A stretch of 64,000 bases of DNA from Chiridota heheva (GCA_020152595.1 JAIGNY010001174.1:1134001-1198000), one strand, 5' to 3'. Counted from the stretch's first letter, positions 36,401 to 51,400 are shown. Notes: a model not told the origin generated them from the sequence alone. Program-made: numbers and translations.

Positions 36401-39400
36401 AGGACCACAAAATCGTAGGACAAAATATTATAGAATACATAAAGACTTTGAGGAATCTAAGGCTATGACATCACACTAGTCTGATTTCAGTCGTTTCTAC
36501 ACAAATGATACCAAACTTTAAACTTAGATATCTTCTTAACAGAATAAGATTTTTGAATGTTTTCTTTACCATATTGTTTCTTTTGAAGTCCTCTTTCACA
36601 TAAGATAAACATGCTTTACCACTGACAAACCCCCAATCTAGCAAATTCTACCAAGAAAAGACTTTCCCATCATTTTCCATAAGTGAGAATTAGGATTTTT
36701 TTTTACAAAGATTGTGATGAAGATTTTGAGCTGTATGCCTGGTCATACATCACAAATTTCACATATATTAAAAATCGATTTAACTTTGATTAGCTATTAC
36801 TCAAAATTTAGGTGTTATTTTCAAAATTTAAAATCCAGACCCCAGCTTCGCTGTTTTACAGGGAGGGGGGGAGGGGGCGCCCTGCCCCCCTAAGGGTCCA
36901 CCCTGCCTCTCCTAAGAAATTTTTATTTTTTAGATTTAATTTTTTTTTAATAATAATCTTAATTAACCTCATAAATGAAAAACCTTAAAAGGATACAGAA
37001 CACAGGATAATAGCACAGTAAGCAATTGTCCTGTTTGGATCATGAATGGTCATTATCAATATCAGTCAGAATAGTTTCATTCTGAGGTAAGATTATAGCT
37101 AAAATCCCAGAGCTTCTTCACCATGGGATTGAGCCCCAGGACTCCATGCCAAAAAGACGCAGCGCTTTGCATGCACATTAATGTGCCCCTCAACAAGTCT
37201 AGCACCCTGCCTCTTTTTTAATCAAGCTAGCAGTTTGAAACCTAAACCAAAAGGTTTTGTGGTTCCAATGCTTTATTTATGCTGATTGCTTTTGTATTTA
37301 CTGTTATGTCACTGCATATTACAAAATATTTCACATGACATGAATCGTTCTTGAGTTATCCTGTTTACAAGCAGGGTTCTAGCTAGACAAGTTTTGAGTG
37401 CCGGGCTCCAGTGATAATCAATGGCATGCCCAGGATAACTGTTTAAATTTAGTCTACTCCTATTGATAAATTGTCAAAGAAAAATTACTATTATTTTGTT
37501 TTTTTTCTCGGAAACTCTTCTCTCAATTCCCATTGTTATCTATCTTGCCAAAACTTTTCACCGCTTTTATTTTTGTCCCAGTATTGTTCAACGAAAGCCA
37601 TACATTATTATAATCATTTGCAAATTAACTAGCAGCACATGTTCCTATGAACTATGCAAAGACTTTTGTCAATATCAACTCCCCCACAAATCCAAAGAAT
37701 ATAGATCAGTCCGTTATAATGTTAAGTGCATATGGGGTTTATAACAAATGTGATTGTTACTTACATTGGGCCTGGTCTATAAGCACACCTTGGGCCCTTG
37801 AGGGTGTAATATTTACTTTGTTAAAGTTTGTTTGTATGGTAAGTGACGAGCTTGGCAAGCTGCCAGCAATGATTCACAAGGATCAAAACGTGAACCTGAA
37901 CTGTGTGCATGTGAGTATGTTTATGTGTGACATGTATGGGTGATTATATAATAATATGTATGTTCAATTGCGTTAAATTCCTATAAAGTTCAGCTGTTTT
38001 GATCGGAATTTATTGTGCATAATGTATGTTATGTTATGTGTGTAATTATTGGATGACCTAAATAGAGCGAGAATAAAAGGAGATCTGTTTAAACACTTAA
38101 TTCGGTGAATTGAACTTTTGAGCACCAGGCAAAAGAGTAAATCTTAGAGCTGAGTGTCGGGGGGAATTCCGAGTCCTGAGCGGGCCCGCCCAGTGCCGCC
38201 CACCATAGCTAGAAGCCTGTTTACAAGCTCTTTTCAGCAAAATCATATTAAGACCCGCCCACTAAGCATATTGATGAAATTCAGTGTTTTATCAAATGAA
38301 CACGTACAAACTAACAAACTTCATAATTCATAAATATGAAACAAAACAGACATGTGATTGTTAAAATATGAGCATTTTATGATTTTTACAGTAAGCACTG
38401 CCTACTCATTAAGATGCATGACATCAACACCAAAAACAATAGTGCACTTCCACAGACCATGTACCACACATGGCATGAATCCAGTTTGTCCTTTTTGAGA
38501 TACCATGTTTACAAGGTCTTTTTAGCAAACCATATTAAGCCCTGCCTACTATGCATATTATTAGATTCAATGCTTTTATACAATGAGCGCATACACACTA
38601 GCTAACAACATAATTATACGAATATGAAACAAATAATTAAAGTGATGATGTATAATTTTCCTAAATATGAAACAAAACAGACATGCAATTTTTTAAATAT
38701 GAGCATTCCAAGAATTTCACATTAAGCCCCACCAATTTATTAACATGCATGACATCATCACCAAAAACAATTAGGCGCATCTACAGATCATGGGCTATCT
38801 GTGTACCACATATAACATGAATCCAGCTTACTGTTCTTGAGATAATAATAAATTATAATATTCTTTTAATACTTTTTTACCTGCTACATGTCCATAGACC
38901 TTTAACCCTCACTCTACCATGCGGCAATATTATCGCCATTTTGTGAGCCCCATCTTTGACCCGCCTCCCAAGCACGTTTTCAAAAAAGTGCTGGCAGAGT
39001 AAGGTTTAATAAACCCGCAACAAGTGCACCAGCTTAAAAGTATATGCAGCATGATCCCGGTGGGCGGCCCACTGGGTCACTGAAGTGAAACGAGCCCAAC
39101 TCTGCTGCTCGGAAGACAGAGGACCCTTCAATAATCAGCCTGTGTTTAACCAATACTCTACCATGCAGTGATATTATCTCTGTTTTAGGCGCCCCGTCTT
39201 TGACCCCGCCTCCTAAGCACATTTTCAAAAAAGTGCTGGTAGATTTAAGGTTAATCAAAGTACAAATAAAAAAGCAAAACAAGCTACGGAAATGTTGGAG
39301 AAAAAGAAAATGTAAAGAGTTATACCTGTACTTCCTTTGGTTCAGTGCAGTTCACATCTGCGGGGTCTACAAGAAAACAATAAACTTGATCAATTAAGGT

Positions 39401-42400
39401 TTATGGACAGGTAGAGATTTGTAGCATGCACAAAAGTGATGATATATAAACAGGAATATAGCTAAAAATCTTTCATGTATTAACAAAAGTGATGATATAT
39501 GAACAGCAATACAGCTAAAATTCTTTCATGTATTAACATAAGTGATAATATATGAACAGGAATACAACTAAAATTCTTTCATGTAGTTCTTTATATTTCT
39601 TTCCCAAATTTCAAACATCAAAGCTGTGTTCACTGCTAAATCTGGATCAAGGTAATAATAAACTCCAATTTTCTGTTCACTGTATGTAACTTCTTTCATT
39701 CATATATTTGGCAAAAGGACCGAAAAACAATTAGTTAGCATGTGTCCCATTCTGATTCTAATTAGTACTGTACCTAAGTTTCAAAATTGTGTAAAATGGT
39801 CAATTTGTAAGTGATTTTGATGGGATTTTTTGCTGTTTTCATGGTTTTCAGTACATTTGTAACCATTTCAGCTGTTCATGCTGTTGCTGTGTGTCCATTC
39901 AGGTTGTGACGGTTATCCGTTTAACTGCCCATTTGTTCTATTATCCGTTTAGGAAATCAAGTTCTGTGTATAAAACGAATGTTATCTTAATCTTTATGTT
40001 TTTTTAAAAGTTTGAATAAATTCACGAAACCATCTAAACCAACCTTTTTATTCTTGTGTCAACCTCTTTACCAACTAAGTTATTGCCTTCATATTTTAAC
40101 CAGGGTCCAAATGTGTGACACTACACATTTCCACAGTACCTGGGATCGGATGGAAAGCAGCTTGCTTGCGCTCATAAGAAAGGCCCAGGCTAATGCTCAT
40201 TAACATAACCTGTCAACTGCACACACAAGAAATTTCCACCCATAACCATTCACTAACAAATCACAGTACATTTTTCCTAACCACTGACCGGCCCCATGCA
40301 AATCTTTCGCTCACAGCCATGCTGTAACTCCTAATAAGGTCATAGGGATACTGTACTAACATGTTTTACATTCCACGTGGAAGAATCATAAGAGTTGGCC
40401 ACATAATATTCCTGGGAAATCCCACGTTAAATTCGAACTGCGCATGTCTTAGACACCTCTGGATATCTCAAGCGTGAGGTATTGCGGACTTGCTGTGTGT
40501 GAAGATGTGCAGTGTATTTTATGGCAGTTTTGGCCCACTTAACTGCTTAACTTTGTTGACAGTGCTTGGATTATTATCGGGATTATTAAAAATACTGTTT
40601 TGTTTTAAATTATTTTGCAGGATTGCTTACAATATGTTCCTTACATATTTTCTTCAATGAAAAACTAGGTTTGTTAGTGTGCAGTAGTGTAATTTTTGTG
40701 GTTGTTTTCATTCTCTTGAAGACATTCCATCATGTGTAATGAAAATGATTGAGCCCCGGTAATGTGTTTCCCTTTCCATTAGTACCATTTATTTTCCATG
40801 AACTTTTGTCTTGCATTTATCAGTTAGGATATAAATTTACCTCTCGTTTCCACTCGTTTATAGTATTTTACATGAAAACGTAATCCATCCCCAAAAAGGC
40901 AGTAGGGTTGCAAGTTTCAATGAGGGAATGACCGATACATGCATAATGTGAGTGATTACGCACATTAACAGTATGGAATATTTTGTCACTAGATAATTAC
41001 GTCATCATTTACGGGTAATCGATTAACCGAATGTAATGGTGACGAGTGTACGTTTATAAAAAAAGTGCTGACCGTCACAACCTTAGTGTCCATTTATCAC
41101 TGACAAAACAAATATCCCTCTGGCCAATCAAGCATGTGCATTCTGAATGTTAGAGGACAGACCAAGAAAGAAATTGTTGTGAAACCACTTTTAACACCTC
41201 ACCCCAATTCACGTTTAACAATCAGATACAAATTTTACATAAGGTCGGTAACAAATTCAGTGTGACACTTTCACATTTTCCAAAATATAAATATATATGT
41301 ATTTTTTTACTTTTAATTTTTTTCATAAAAACTTTTGAGTAAATTAGCAAATGGGCAAACCATGTTTAAAAAAAAATAAAAATTGTCATCTCACTCTCTG
41401 CCTCACATACCAAGCCACACCCTTAAGGAGGTAAGTAAGAAATGAAAAAAAAATCTTAAATTTTGAAACATAAAAATGCACATGTATAAGCACTACACCC
41501 TATCCAAAAAATTGAAGAAAAATCACTATTCCATTACCCCAAAATCGTAGTGCTTGAGTGTGGGGGTACAATGGAAAGATCTATATTTGTATATACGATC
41601 ATTGATGTGTAAGTTCATTTCTAGTGAATGCACTTGCATCTATATTAGTCTACTGTTGTTCTATTAAACCATTCACATATCTTGTTGATTTTCCATTACA
41701 TTTTTTTATTTTTTTATTTGTTTTCTTTAAAGTACCCAAAAATCCAGAATTCTGAGAAAATCCGAAAGGTGTACATCCCTGCACCCTACATACCATCACC
41801 ATATGCCACCCACCCTACATCTATACCCTGTCCCATCATCAATCCCACCCTTCATCTCATATGCCATTCTATTTTATAACCCACCATATTCCCAATGTGT
41901 GATTCAATTCATCATCCCATATGCCATACCACCCAGTCACATGCTTGACAAAAAAAATCAAACTCCAAGTTTTATAGGTTTAAATTCCTACGAGGTAAGT
42001 AATGCTTTGACTTCCTTTAATTTCTTGCATGTTTCAGCTAATCCTCAAGTGACACACGGTAACAGTTTGAAGTTGAGCAAAGAGTTTTCATGGATTGATA
42101 TCCGGCATGTCAGGTTTTTGCAAAAAGTTGATAAATGAGTGAGTGGAATGGTTTGCCTGAATAGAGCTCACGGATTGACATCCGGCATGTCAGCTTTTTG
42201 CAAAGAGTTGATAAATGAGTGGAATGGTTTGCCTTAATTGGTGGTTAGCTCCAATTCTATTTACATTTTTAAAGTCAACATTAAAAAGTTCTTTATCAAT
42301 TCAGTGGGTGTCTTTGATATTGTGTATTTTTCTTTTGTGGTTGTGGTGGTAGTGATAGTTTGGGATTTTTATGAGGTGCCTGACCCTCCTCATCCCGCCA

Positions 42401-45400
42401 CCTTCTTATGTTATGTAGATATACTTGATGAAATAATGCTGACTGCTATTAATGGAGTTGAGTAAACACAAACAATTACTGAGAGGAGTTTACTTACATA
42501 CTACTAGAAAAAGAAAGACGATTACAGCCATTACTGATATAATGATCCCTGGAACAACAAAAGACCAACCCCACGCTGTGTCGACAAAAGCACCCGCCAC
42601 GACGGAACCCAGTATGTTTCCAACGCTAGTGTGGCTGTTCCATACACCCATGATAAAACCCCGTCTGAATGCAAGAATATAAAAAACAAACATTATATAT
42701 CAGTAGTAACGTAATACATTATATATCAATTGTAACGTAATACACTATATATCAGTTGTAACGTAATACATTATATATCAATTGTAACGTAAGACATTGT
42801 ATATCAGTTGTAGCATAATATATTATATATTAGTTGTAGCCTTATACATCATTTGTAGCAAAATACATTATATATCAGTTGTAGCATAATACATCAGTTG
42901 TAGCCTAATACATCAGTTGTAGCATAATACATTATATATCAGTTGTAGCGTAATACATTATATATCAGTTGTAGCATAACACATTATATATCAGTTGTAG
43001 CATAATACATTATATATCAATTGTAGCATAATACATTATATATTAGTTGTAGCATAATTCATTATATACAGTATCAGTTGTAGCATAATACATTATATAT
43101 CAATTGTAGCATAATACATTATATATCAGTTGTAGCATAATACATTATATATCAATTGTAGCATAATACATTATATATTAGTTGTAGCATAATACATTAT
43201 ATACAGTATCAGTTGTAGCATAATACATTATATATCAGTTGTAGCATGATATATTATATATCAGTTGTAGCATAATACATTACATGTATATGTCAGTGGT
43301 AGATTAATACATTATATATCAGTTGTAGCATAATAAATTACATATCACATACTTCATATTAGTATGCCAATTACATACCTCACATTAGTATGTCCATTAC
43401 ATACCTCACATTAGTATGTCCATTACATACCTCACATTAGTATGTCCATTACATACCTCACATTAGTATGCCCATTACATACCTCACATTAGTATGCCCA
43501 TTACATACCTCACATTAGTATGCCCATAACATACAGTACCTTACATTAGTATACCCATTACATAAGATCAGTACACTTTCAAGCAGAATTTTGTTTGACC
43601 AAGGAAAGTTGTTGTTTTTTAATCATCATTTTCAGTTCACTTGTACATATTTATAGAGCACGTTTTGCTAAGGCTTTGAAGCACTGAAACTTGGTATGCC
43701 ATCACAAACAGAAACCTTTCTTATGTCCCTGGGAATTTCTTCTTCTTCTTATATATGACTATTTGCACAAGCTACAGTACCGCCCGCAATAAATTGGTCA
43801 TGGCAACGTGGAATATCGCGATGCCTCGTTAGTGACGTTAAAAAAAATTGACAAAAAAAACATACCCCAAAAGTCAAAGCATGACAATTCACGATAACCA
43901 CGTATGCCACGCAGCAATGATTTGCATAATATTCATTGTGACAGTTGCATGGCGGCCGTGGCGGCATGAAAAATGTTGAAAGGTTAGGTCGAAAATCATA
44001 ACATTGGTAATAACTTTAATATTACCGACGACGAGGCGTTGGAGTTTCGCAAGATTTGTTGCATGCAAATACTTTAAACCTTCAGATCAATAGCGTGTGA
44101 AATACACAATGGTCCATGCCGTTACTTGCTTTTTTAACTTGAAGCTTATTTTCATAAACTTTGAAGTATATCATTTCCTTAAAACTTTGTCATTCTTTTT
44201 CTGAATTTTTCTATGAATGTGCCTTTAGTTTTTCTCCAAACATTAATCTCCGGAAAGAATGTTTAGATAATGAGAACAGTTTTATTTTATGTAGCCTATT
44301 TTTAAACACGGCACACGCAACGGCCATTAACTAAAATGCTATCACATGATGAATTGCGAGACTGAAATATTTTAATTTGCCATGGCGCGGCGGCTTACAA
44401 ACCATCTTCCTGCACGCTCTAGACAGCATAGTCACATAGGCCTACATTATATTTGTTTGTCCTTGTGCCGATGAAAGTGAAAAATAAATTTAAAAAAATC
44501 TTTTTTATAATAATGTTGAAGATTTTGGCCCGTGGTTTAAATTTCAAAGGTGACCTATAAAATTCACAGAAATACAAATTCCCAACCCGATCTATTTTGA
44601 GAGTAACAAAAAATATGTACTTACTCATTTAGTGGAATTCTAAACTGAAATGCACAACTTTATTTACAATGTAATCCGATTATTAGTTATTTTGAACTTA
44701 AACGTACTCCATTTTTATGTTCCACGAGCTAAATATATTCCACAATAAATTACACCATTTAAATCAAGCTTTTTTAAATCCAAGATAATAAAAAAATATT
44801 AAAAAACAGGTCAATGTTTCACGAAGCTCCACAGTATTTTGCTGAAAACAGTAGCCACAAATATATGATGATGAATAACTTTTCTTAAGAACTGTCGGCA
44901 CTGATTTGCGCCCACCGTGAACGGTTTGTGAATTGTATGGGTCCAAATGTGATTTAAATACTTTAACAACAGTTCACAGAACTTTGCTGCAACTTTGTAG
45001 GAACTTGAAGGGAGGGGGGGGGGGAGGGAACTTGGTGAAAGTGTATAATTACTGTCGTCGTATGCTCTGCTTTTTCTGCGGTGTTAGTACATTTTACCTC
45101 TCAGTTTACCCGGAGCTGGGTTTTTTTTTCTTCAATTAAATGTTTGTGCATGGGTCATTTTAAAATTTATTTGGTGATATGTCAGTGATATCTTGTTTTG
45201 ATTATTTCTTAAAAAGTTACGTGACTCTTTTTGTTTGTATTATTATTTGGATTAAACTCCACACTACTCTGTAAGTTTATCTTTATTTCTTATTGTTCAA
45301 TTGAGTTGGGCCCCTATAAATTATTGTCACATTTATGAAAGAAATTAAAGCTTAATGTGGACGTCATTTTCAAATTGAATAATGTGGACCAGGATAATTT

Positions 45401-48400
45401 GTCTTACAAACTGTTTTGTTTGGAAATAGAAAAAAAATGTTGATGCCTATATCTAAATTAAATAAGTAGTGAATGGACGTGTAGGAACGTCCGCCACATC
45501 AAGCGGGGTGCTACATTGAAAGGACCACATGTCTTTAAGCCCAGGCGCGGACTAGTTTATTTCACCTTTATATATATTTTGGATGAATCTGAACATTTAC
45601 TATTGGCGTTTACAATTCCAGAACTTTAAGTCATTTACGAAGAATTTTAAATTCGGAAGATCACTGCAATAATTATTTATTATTCATGATGTTTTGTTTT
45701 TTCTTTATTTGAAGGTCTGGTATCAGAAGCTCAAGAAATTGGGTTCGGCTGCGAGGAAATTGAAATAAATCACACAATTTTAAGAGTGTCATTTCGTCTA
45801 CTTCGTAGTTCGCTCGTACCCTTCTTGGTTTTTATCTCTTTAAGTCGCTAGTTTTCTGAAGGAAAAAAAAAAATCCATACCCCTCTAGTCGATAGTAGAA
45901 ACTGATTTTAAATATTTGGCGTTAAAGATTAGGTTACAAAGAAGTCTGATCTGTACCATGTGTAAATTGCACCTTTTTCGTGATTTAATATACGCACAGC
46001 AAAATGGACTTGCTATATTATCACGTCCCATTTTAGTGATGTAAACATATACTTCTGGTATTTTTTTGCATTATAATCAAACGGTAGCACAACGAAAGTT
46101 GCAGTGCTACAGTGGGCCGATAACATTTTTTTTTTTGATTAGATTATCAAATGGGTGAATCGAATAAGCACAAACTGACAAAGTCGTTGCCCATTCCGTG
46201 ATTTGTGCACTTGTTTATGTAAATATTTCGCCCGCCACAGTGGTCACGATAGATTCATGATAGAGTTGCATCAATTATCTCGTTAATTAGCTACTGCTAC
46301 GGCACAGAATTTAGAACGAAATAGCGGCTATTTGAAGCTGATTTCTAACGTGACTAACGTGGTGTCACGATATTTCACATTGCCACGACCAATTTATTAC
46401 AGGCGCAGTACTGTATGTCTCGAAGACCCAACATTTAACTTGACTCGCTTTACATACACCGACAACAATAACCATCACCACAAATTAAACACTTCTTCAT
46501 TGGGCATGACTGAAGCCACACGCAACATGTCATCAAAAATGTTCTATCAATATTTGAAATACTTGTTGACAAAGACAATAATACACAAACAAAAATAACT
46601 AACTAACCATTATTCAACTTCTTTAGTGGACCTGAAAAGGTTATCAAAAGGGGGAGAGGGGGGATATTTGAAATACTTGTTGACAAAGACAATAATACAC
46701 AAACAAAAATGAATAACTAACCGTCATTCAACTTCTTTAGTGGACCTGATTTTTTTGCTGGGGATTTTTAAAAAAGGGAGGATTTCTTTTTGGAAAAAAA
46801 AAAAAGGCCAAAAATTTCACCTCCCAAAAAGAAGTTAAAATTGGCTGGAAAATGCCAAGGCATTTTTTCAGCCATTTTTTTTGGGCAGGAATTCCCCCAC
46901 CCCTCTTCAATTATTTTTGAGGGGGAATTTGATACTATGTGTGGGAAGCCTGCAATCAGGCACCAATGTGAACACTGCAGCCCAATCTATTCCAAATAAT
47001 CCAATAAGTTTTGCATCTCACTTACCTTCCCTTCCCAAACCAATTTGCAACAACCGCCACCACACTTGGCCATCCGGTGGCTTGAAACAGTCCTCCGATA
47101 ATCTGCATGAAATGAAATTTGTAATCAAATTCATAGAAACAAAAAACGCTGGTTGGTGAAGTTTAACTGCATCAGTGACATGGTCAAAACATGCTAGAGA
47201 GGTTCAATTAGATCAGTGGAGGAGAAAAGAGTGAGAGAAGGTAGTGATAGGGGTAGGATCGTAGACAGGTGTAAGGGGGAGGGGCCGGTCAGACGTCTGT
47301 TGTTGATGTGATGCAGGAAGGATAATTTTTCATTTATTTTTATTGAAAGAGCTCGGTGATGGAAGCAGAGGGATTGAGACGGGTCCTGTGGAGGGTCTTG
47401 AGGGGGAAGTCTATAAGAATGTGTCTGTGGCACCAGTGTTTCAAGTGTTCATGGCAATTAACAAAACTGTGGCAAATACAAAACTAAGATTCCTGCATAT
47501 TATCAAATAAAGGAAAAAAAAGACGTCCTATACAATGTACTTTCCACATATTGGTCTGACGTATGTTAAGAGTACTAACCATCTCCAACCACCTAGTTAC
47601 AAAAGTTTTGTTGAAGCACTCATAAAACTTACTTGTTGAAAATGTGATGCAATTATCAAAAATAATTTGTTTAAATTTAGTTATGTAATCTTGTATTGTA
47701 AGCTTCTTCTTTGAAAATTTGTTCCTATCAGTTTTCCTAACATGACCAGCATACATAGTCTACTTCAGAAGTGCGATGTCTTGTTCCTTCACTCTCTTCC
47801 AAAACATGTCTTCATATCCCTGTTTTACTGTCCACTACAATATTCAATGGCTGCAAGGTACAAATTATTTTTTTGAATACCTCAATTGACGTAATAGGCG
47901 CTCGTGGCACTTATGAAAAGAATTGCACCACTTTTTAGGCCTGAGGTTTCCTTATAATTAGCACTTATGCTATGGAGTCACGTACAAGAAATTATGTTAT
48001 CAGTAAACAAAGTAGTTTTGGTGGGCGCTTATTAGGACAGGGCGCTTATTAGGACAGGGCGCTTATTAGGACAGGGCGCTCATTAGGACGGGGCGCTCAT
48101 TAGGACGGGGCGCTCATTAGGACGGGGCGCTCATTAGGACGGGCGCTCATTAGGGACGGGCGCTCATTAGGACGGGCGCTATTAGGACGGGCGCTCATTA
48201 GGACGGGCGCTCATTAGGACGGGCGCTCATTAGTACGGGCGCTCATTAGGACGGGCGCTCATTAGACGGGCGCTCATTAGGACGGGCGCTCATTGGGTAC
48301 GGGCGCTATTAGACGGGCGCTCATTAGACGGGCGCTATTAGGACGGGCGCTCATTAGGACGGGCGCTCATTAGAGGGGGCGCTCATTAGGACGGGGCGCT

Positions 48401-51400
48401 CATTAGGACGGGGCGCTCATTAGGACGGGGCGCTCATTAGGACGGGGCGCTCATTAGGACGGGGCGCTCATTAGGACGGGGCGCTCATTAGGACGGGGCG
48501 CTCATTAGGACGGGCCGCTCATTAGGACGGGACGCTCATTAGGACGGGACGCTCATTAGGACGGGGCGCTCATTAGGAGGGGGCGCTCATTAGGACGGGG
48601 CGCTGATTAGGACGGGGCGCTCATTAGGATGGCGCGCTTATTAGGACAGAGCGAATAATATATAAAATATGGTATGCTTTCTGAGGGAGGTGTGGCTGTG
48701 ATGTTACTACTAGCTTGTCATTTCTACAATTACATGTACTTACTGTATTAGAACTTAAGCCTTCAATCTTTAGCGTGTTCCAAACGTGACTGCAATTATT
48801 ATTATTTATCTTTTTAAATCAATTTTCATAACTAAAATTCAAAAAAAAAAAAAAATCAACATAAGTTTGCAAATTTCAGGCAACAATTTTTTTTAAGCTT
48901 CTTTTGAGCTTGTAATTTTTCTTGTGAATAATGAAAATAGAGGTTTTTTTTAAATAATTAGATTGTTTGTGAAATTTCCTTTCCATTGATACCAGGTCTA
49001 AATGTTTTTCTCTCTCAAAGAAAAACATGCAAAAACAATGAATATAAAAAAGAAATAATCACCCCTGTAATTACTCACAAAAATTAAAGCTGTGTTTCCA
49101 GTTCGGTTGGAAAAAATCCAGTCATATTTTAAATCGCGTGAGTCTTTAAGGGTTAAAGCCTATTAGAGAATCTCTAAAAGGAAATGATTTTTTAACACTG
49201 TTCTGTATATTGTTCTCAATCTTATAAGATGAACATGATTGACCTCTGAACTTGTCCTTAAACAAATTATTTTTTTACAGAATTATGCCAGAAGTTGGCA
49301 CACTGATGGAAAAGCCACTGCAATTCATAGAGATCTTTTACATAAAACAAACATGTATAGCTATATAGTTATTTATCCAGACTCTTACCTGTATAATAAG
49401 AAAGAATGCAAAGGAATGTATGTTGTAAAAGTATGCCATGCCAACAGCAGCAGTGAAAACTCCGCTGAGCAACATTCCACCAGTCAGGAAATATCGCAGG
49501 TCCATTCGCTCAGCTATATGACCACTGAAAATAATGAAGTACATGATAATGTGAATAAAAGTAATAATGATAAATTACATGTCATATGTAAAGATTTTGT
49601 ATACAAGGATAAGATTTACAAATCAACCTGATAGTGCCTTGTCCACCTGCCACTGATCATGTATTTTGTCCACCCACGAATGATTTTTACAGGCACTGAC
49701 CACTGCATTTTGTCCACCAGGTACATGATCATTCACTGCATTTTGTCCACCAGGTACATGACCACTGCATTTTGTCCATCAGGTACATGACCACTGCATT
49801 TTGTCCACCAAGTACATGACCACTGCATTTTGTCCACCAGGTACATGACCACTGCATTTTGTCCACCAGGTATATGACCACTGCATTTTGTTAACCAGGT
49901 ACATGACCACTGCATTTTGTCCACCAGGTACATGACCACTGCATTTTGTCCACCAGGTACATGACCACTGCATTTTGTTCACCAGGTACATGACCACTGC
50001 ATTTTGTTCACCAGGTACATGACCACTGCATTTTGTCCACCAGGTACATGATCACTCACTGCATTTTGTCCACCAGGTACATGACCACTGCATTTTGTCC
50101 ACCAGGTACATGACCACTGCATTTTGTCCACCAGGTACATGATCACTCACTGCAGTTTGTCCACCAGGTACATGACCACTGCATTTTGTCCACCAGGTAC
50201 ATGACCACTGCATTTTGTCCACCAGGTACATGATCACTCACTGCAGTTTGTCCACCAGGTACATGACCACTGCATTTTGTCCACCAGGTACATGACCACT
50301 GCATTTTGTTTACCTGTACATTTATGGTTGTCCAGAGGAACATCAGGTCGTGGGGTAGATTACAGGTTGACCCAAAAGGTTGATGCGGGCAGACCTTATT
50401 CTTCTGTTATTTTTTTATTTTTTATTTAGGGCTGTCCAGATCTGATTATTGGGTGTTTTGGGCAGACGGACGAGTGATTAATCCATCTCTGTTTTAATTT
50501 TTATGGCTGAAAGTTCAAAAAGGGGGACAAATATTTTACAAAAAAACAATTGACTTAACATTTTAAAGACAATAAATTATTAGTTGGTTTGGTTTGGTTT
50601 GTTGAAGTTTAATGGCACCGCAACAAATTATTGAGGTGTGTTTTAAAGTGTGCCTGGTGCTTCCCTAGTGCTTTGTATCTGCTGTTGATCAAGGGATGGA
50701 CACATCTATCATTCTGCTTGCCTCGATTATGGCTTCCTTTTGTTCTTCTATGGTTTATATTTCATATCAATTTAGTTAATGCTGCTGCAACTCAAACAGA
50801 TATTTGAGTACCCACCATAGAATGTAAAAAACGTAGAAGGTCGAGCATTCTCCATTTACTATAATGCTACCCACATTGATTTAGAGAACTCACGGTACAC
50901 TGTGATATTGGGTCAAATTATTGGCGCCATGGTCTCCATAGTGCTCATCCCAATACATTCAATCCATTATGAAAACATCATCCAACAGATAGAACCATAT
51001 CAGTATTTTTCAATAACAGCATGACCTCACCGTCAACTTTACCAACAACATTGCAACAACACAAGATAAACATATCTATTGCAAGTTATTCAAATAACAC
51101 AAAATAAACAATGATCGCCACCCTTTGTTAAAATGATTTAACAATGCTATCACGAAACGCTTAATTTAAGAACACAGGTACAACGACGGACAGACATAAG
51201 ATCGACAACCAAGTCAATGTCCACGGCCTTTGACAAGATAAACAAGATAAATAAAAGATATATAGAGTTCAAGAAATACTAGGTGCAATCTGTTCTTTCT
51301 AAACTGAATTTCCATGCACATTTTCCATAAAAATGATGATTTATACTGTAGAAGTAAACTTTTTAAGATTTCAAAAGCAAAATTCCAGCATCTATTTGGG

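Noticed and set aside
41775-42138. 111-codon plus-strand ORF in a C/A-biased stretch
   Set aside because: Low-complexity words (ccatatgccac) explain the open frame.
48025-50312. Regular short repeats that might suggest a CRISPR array
   Set aside because: Units are directly adjacent with no unique spacers, and the genome is eukaryotic.
49733-50343. Minus-strand ORFs with [14 protein letters not shown] repeats
   Set aside because: Translation of the 29-bp array.
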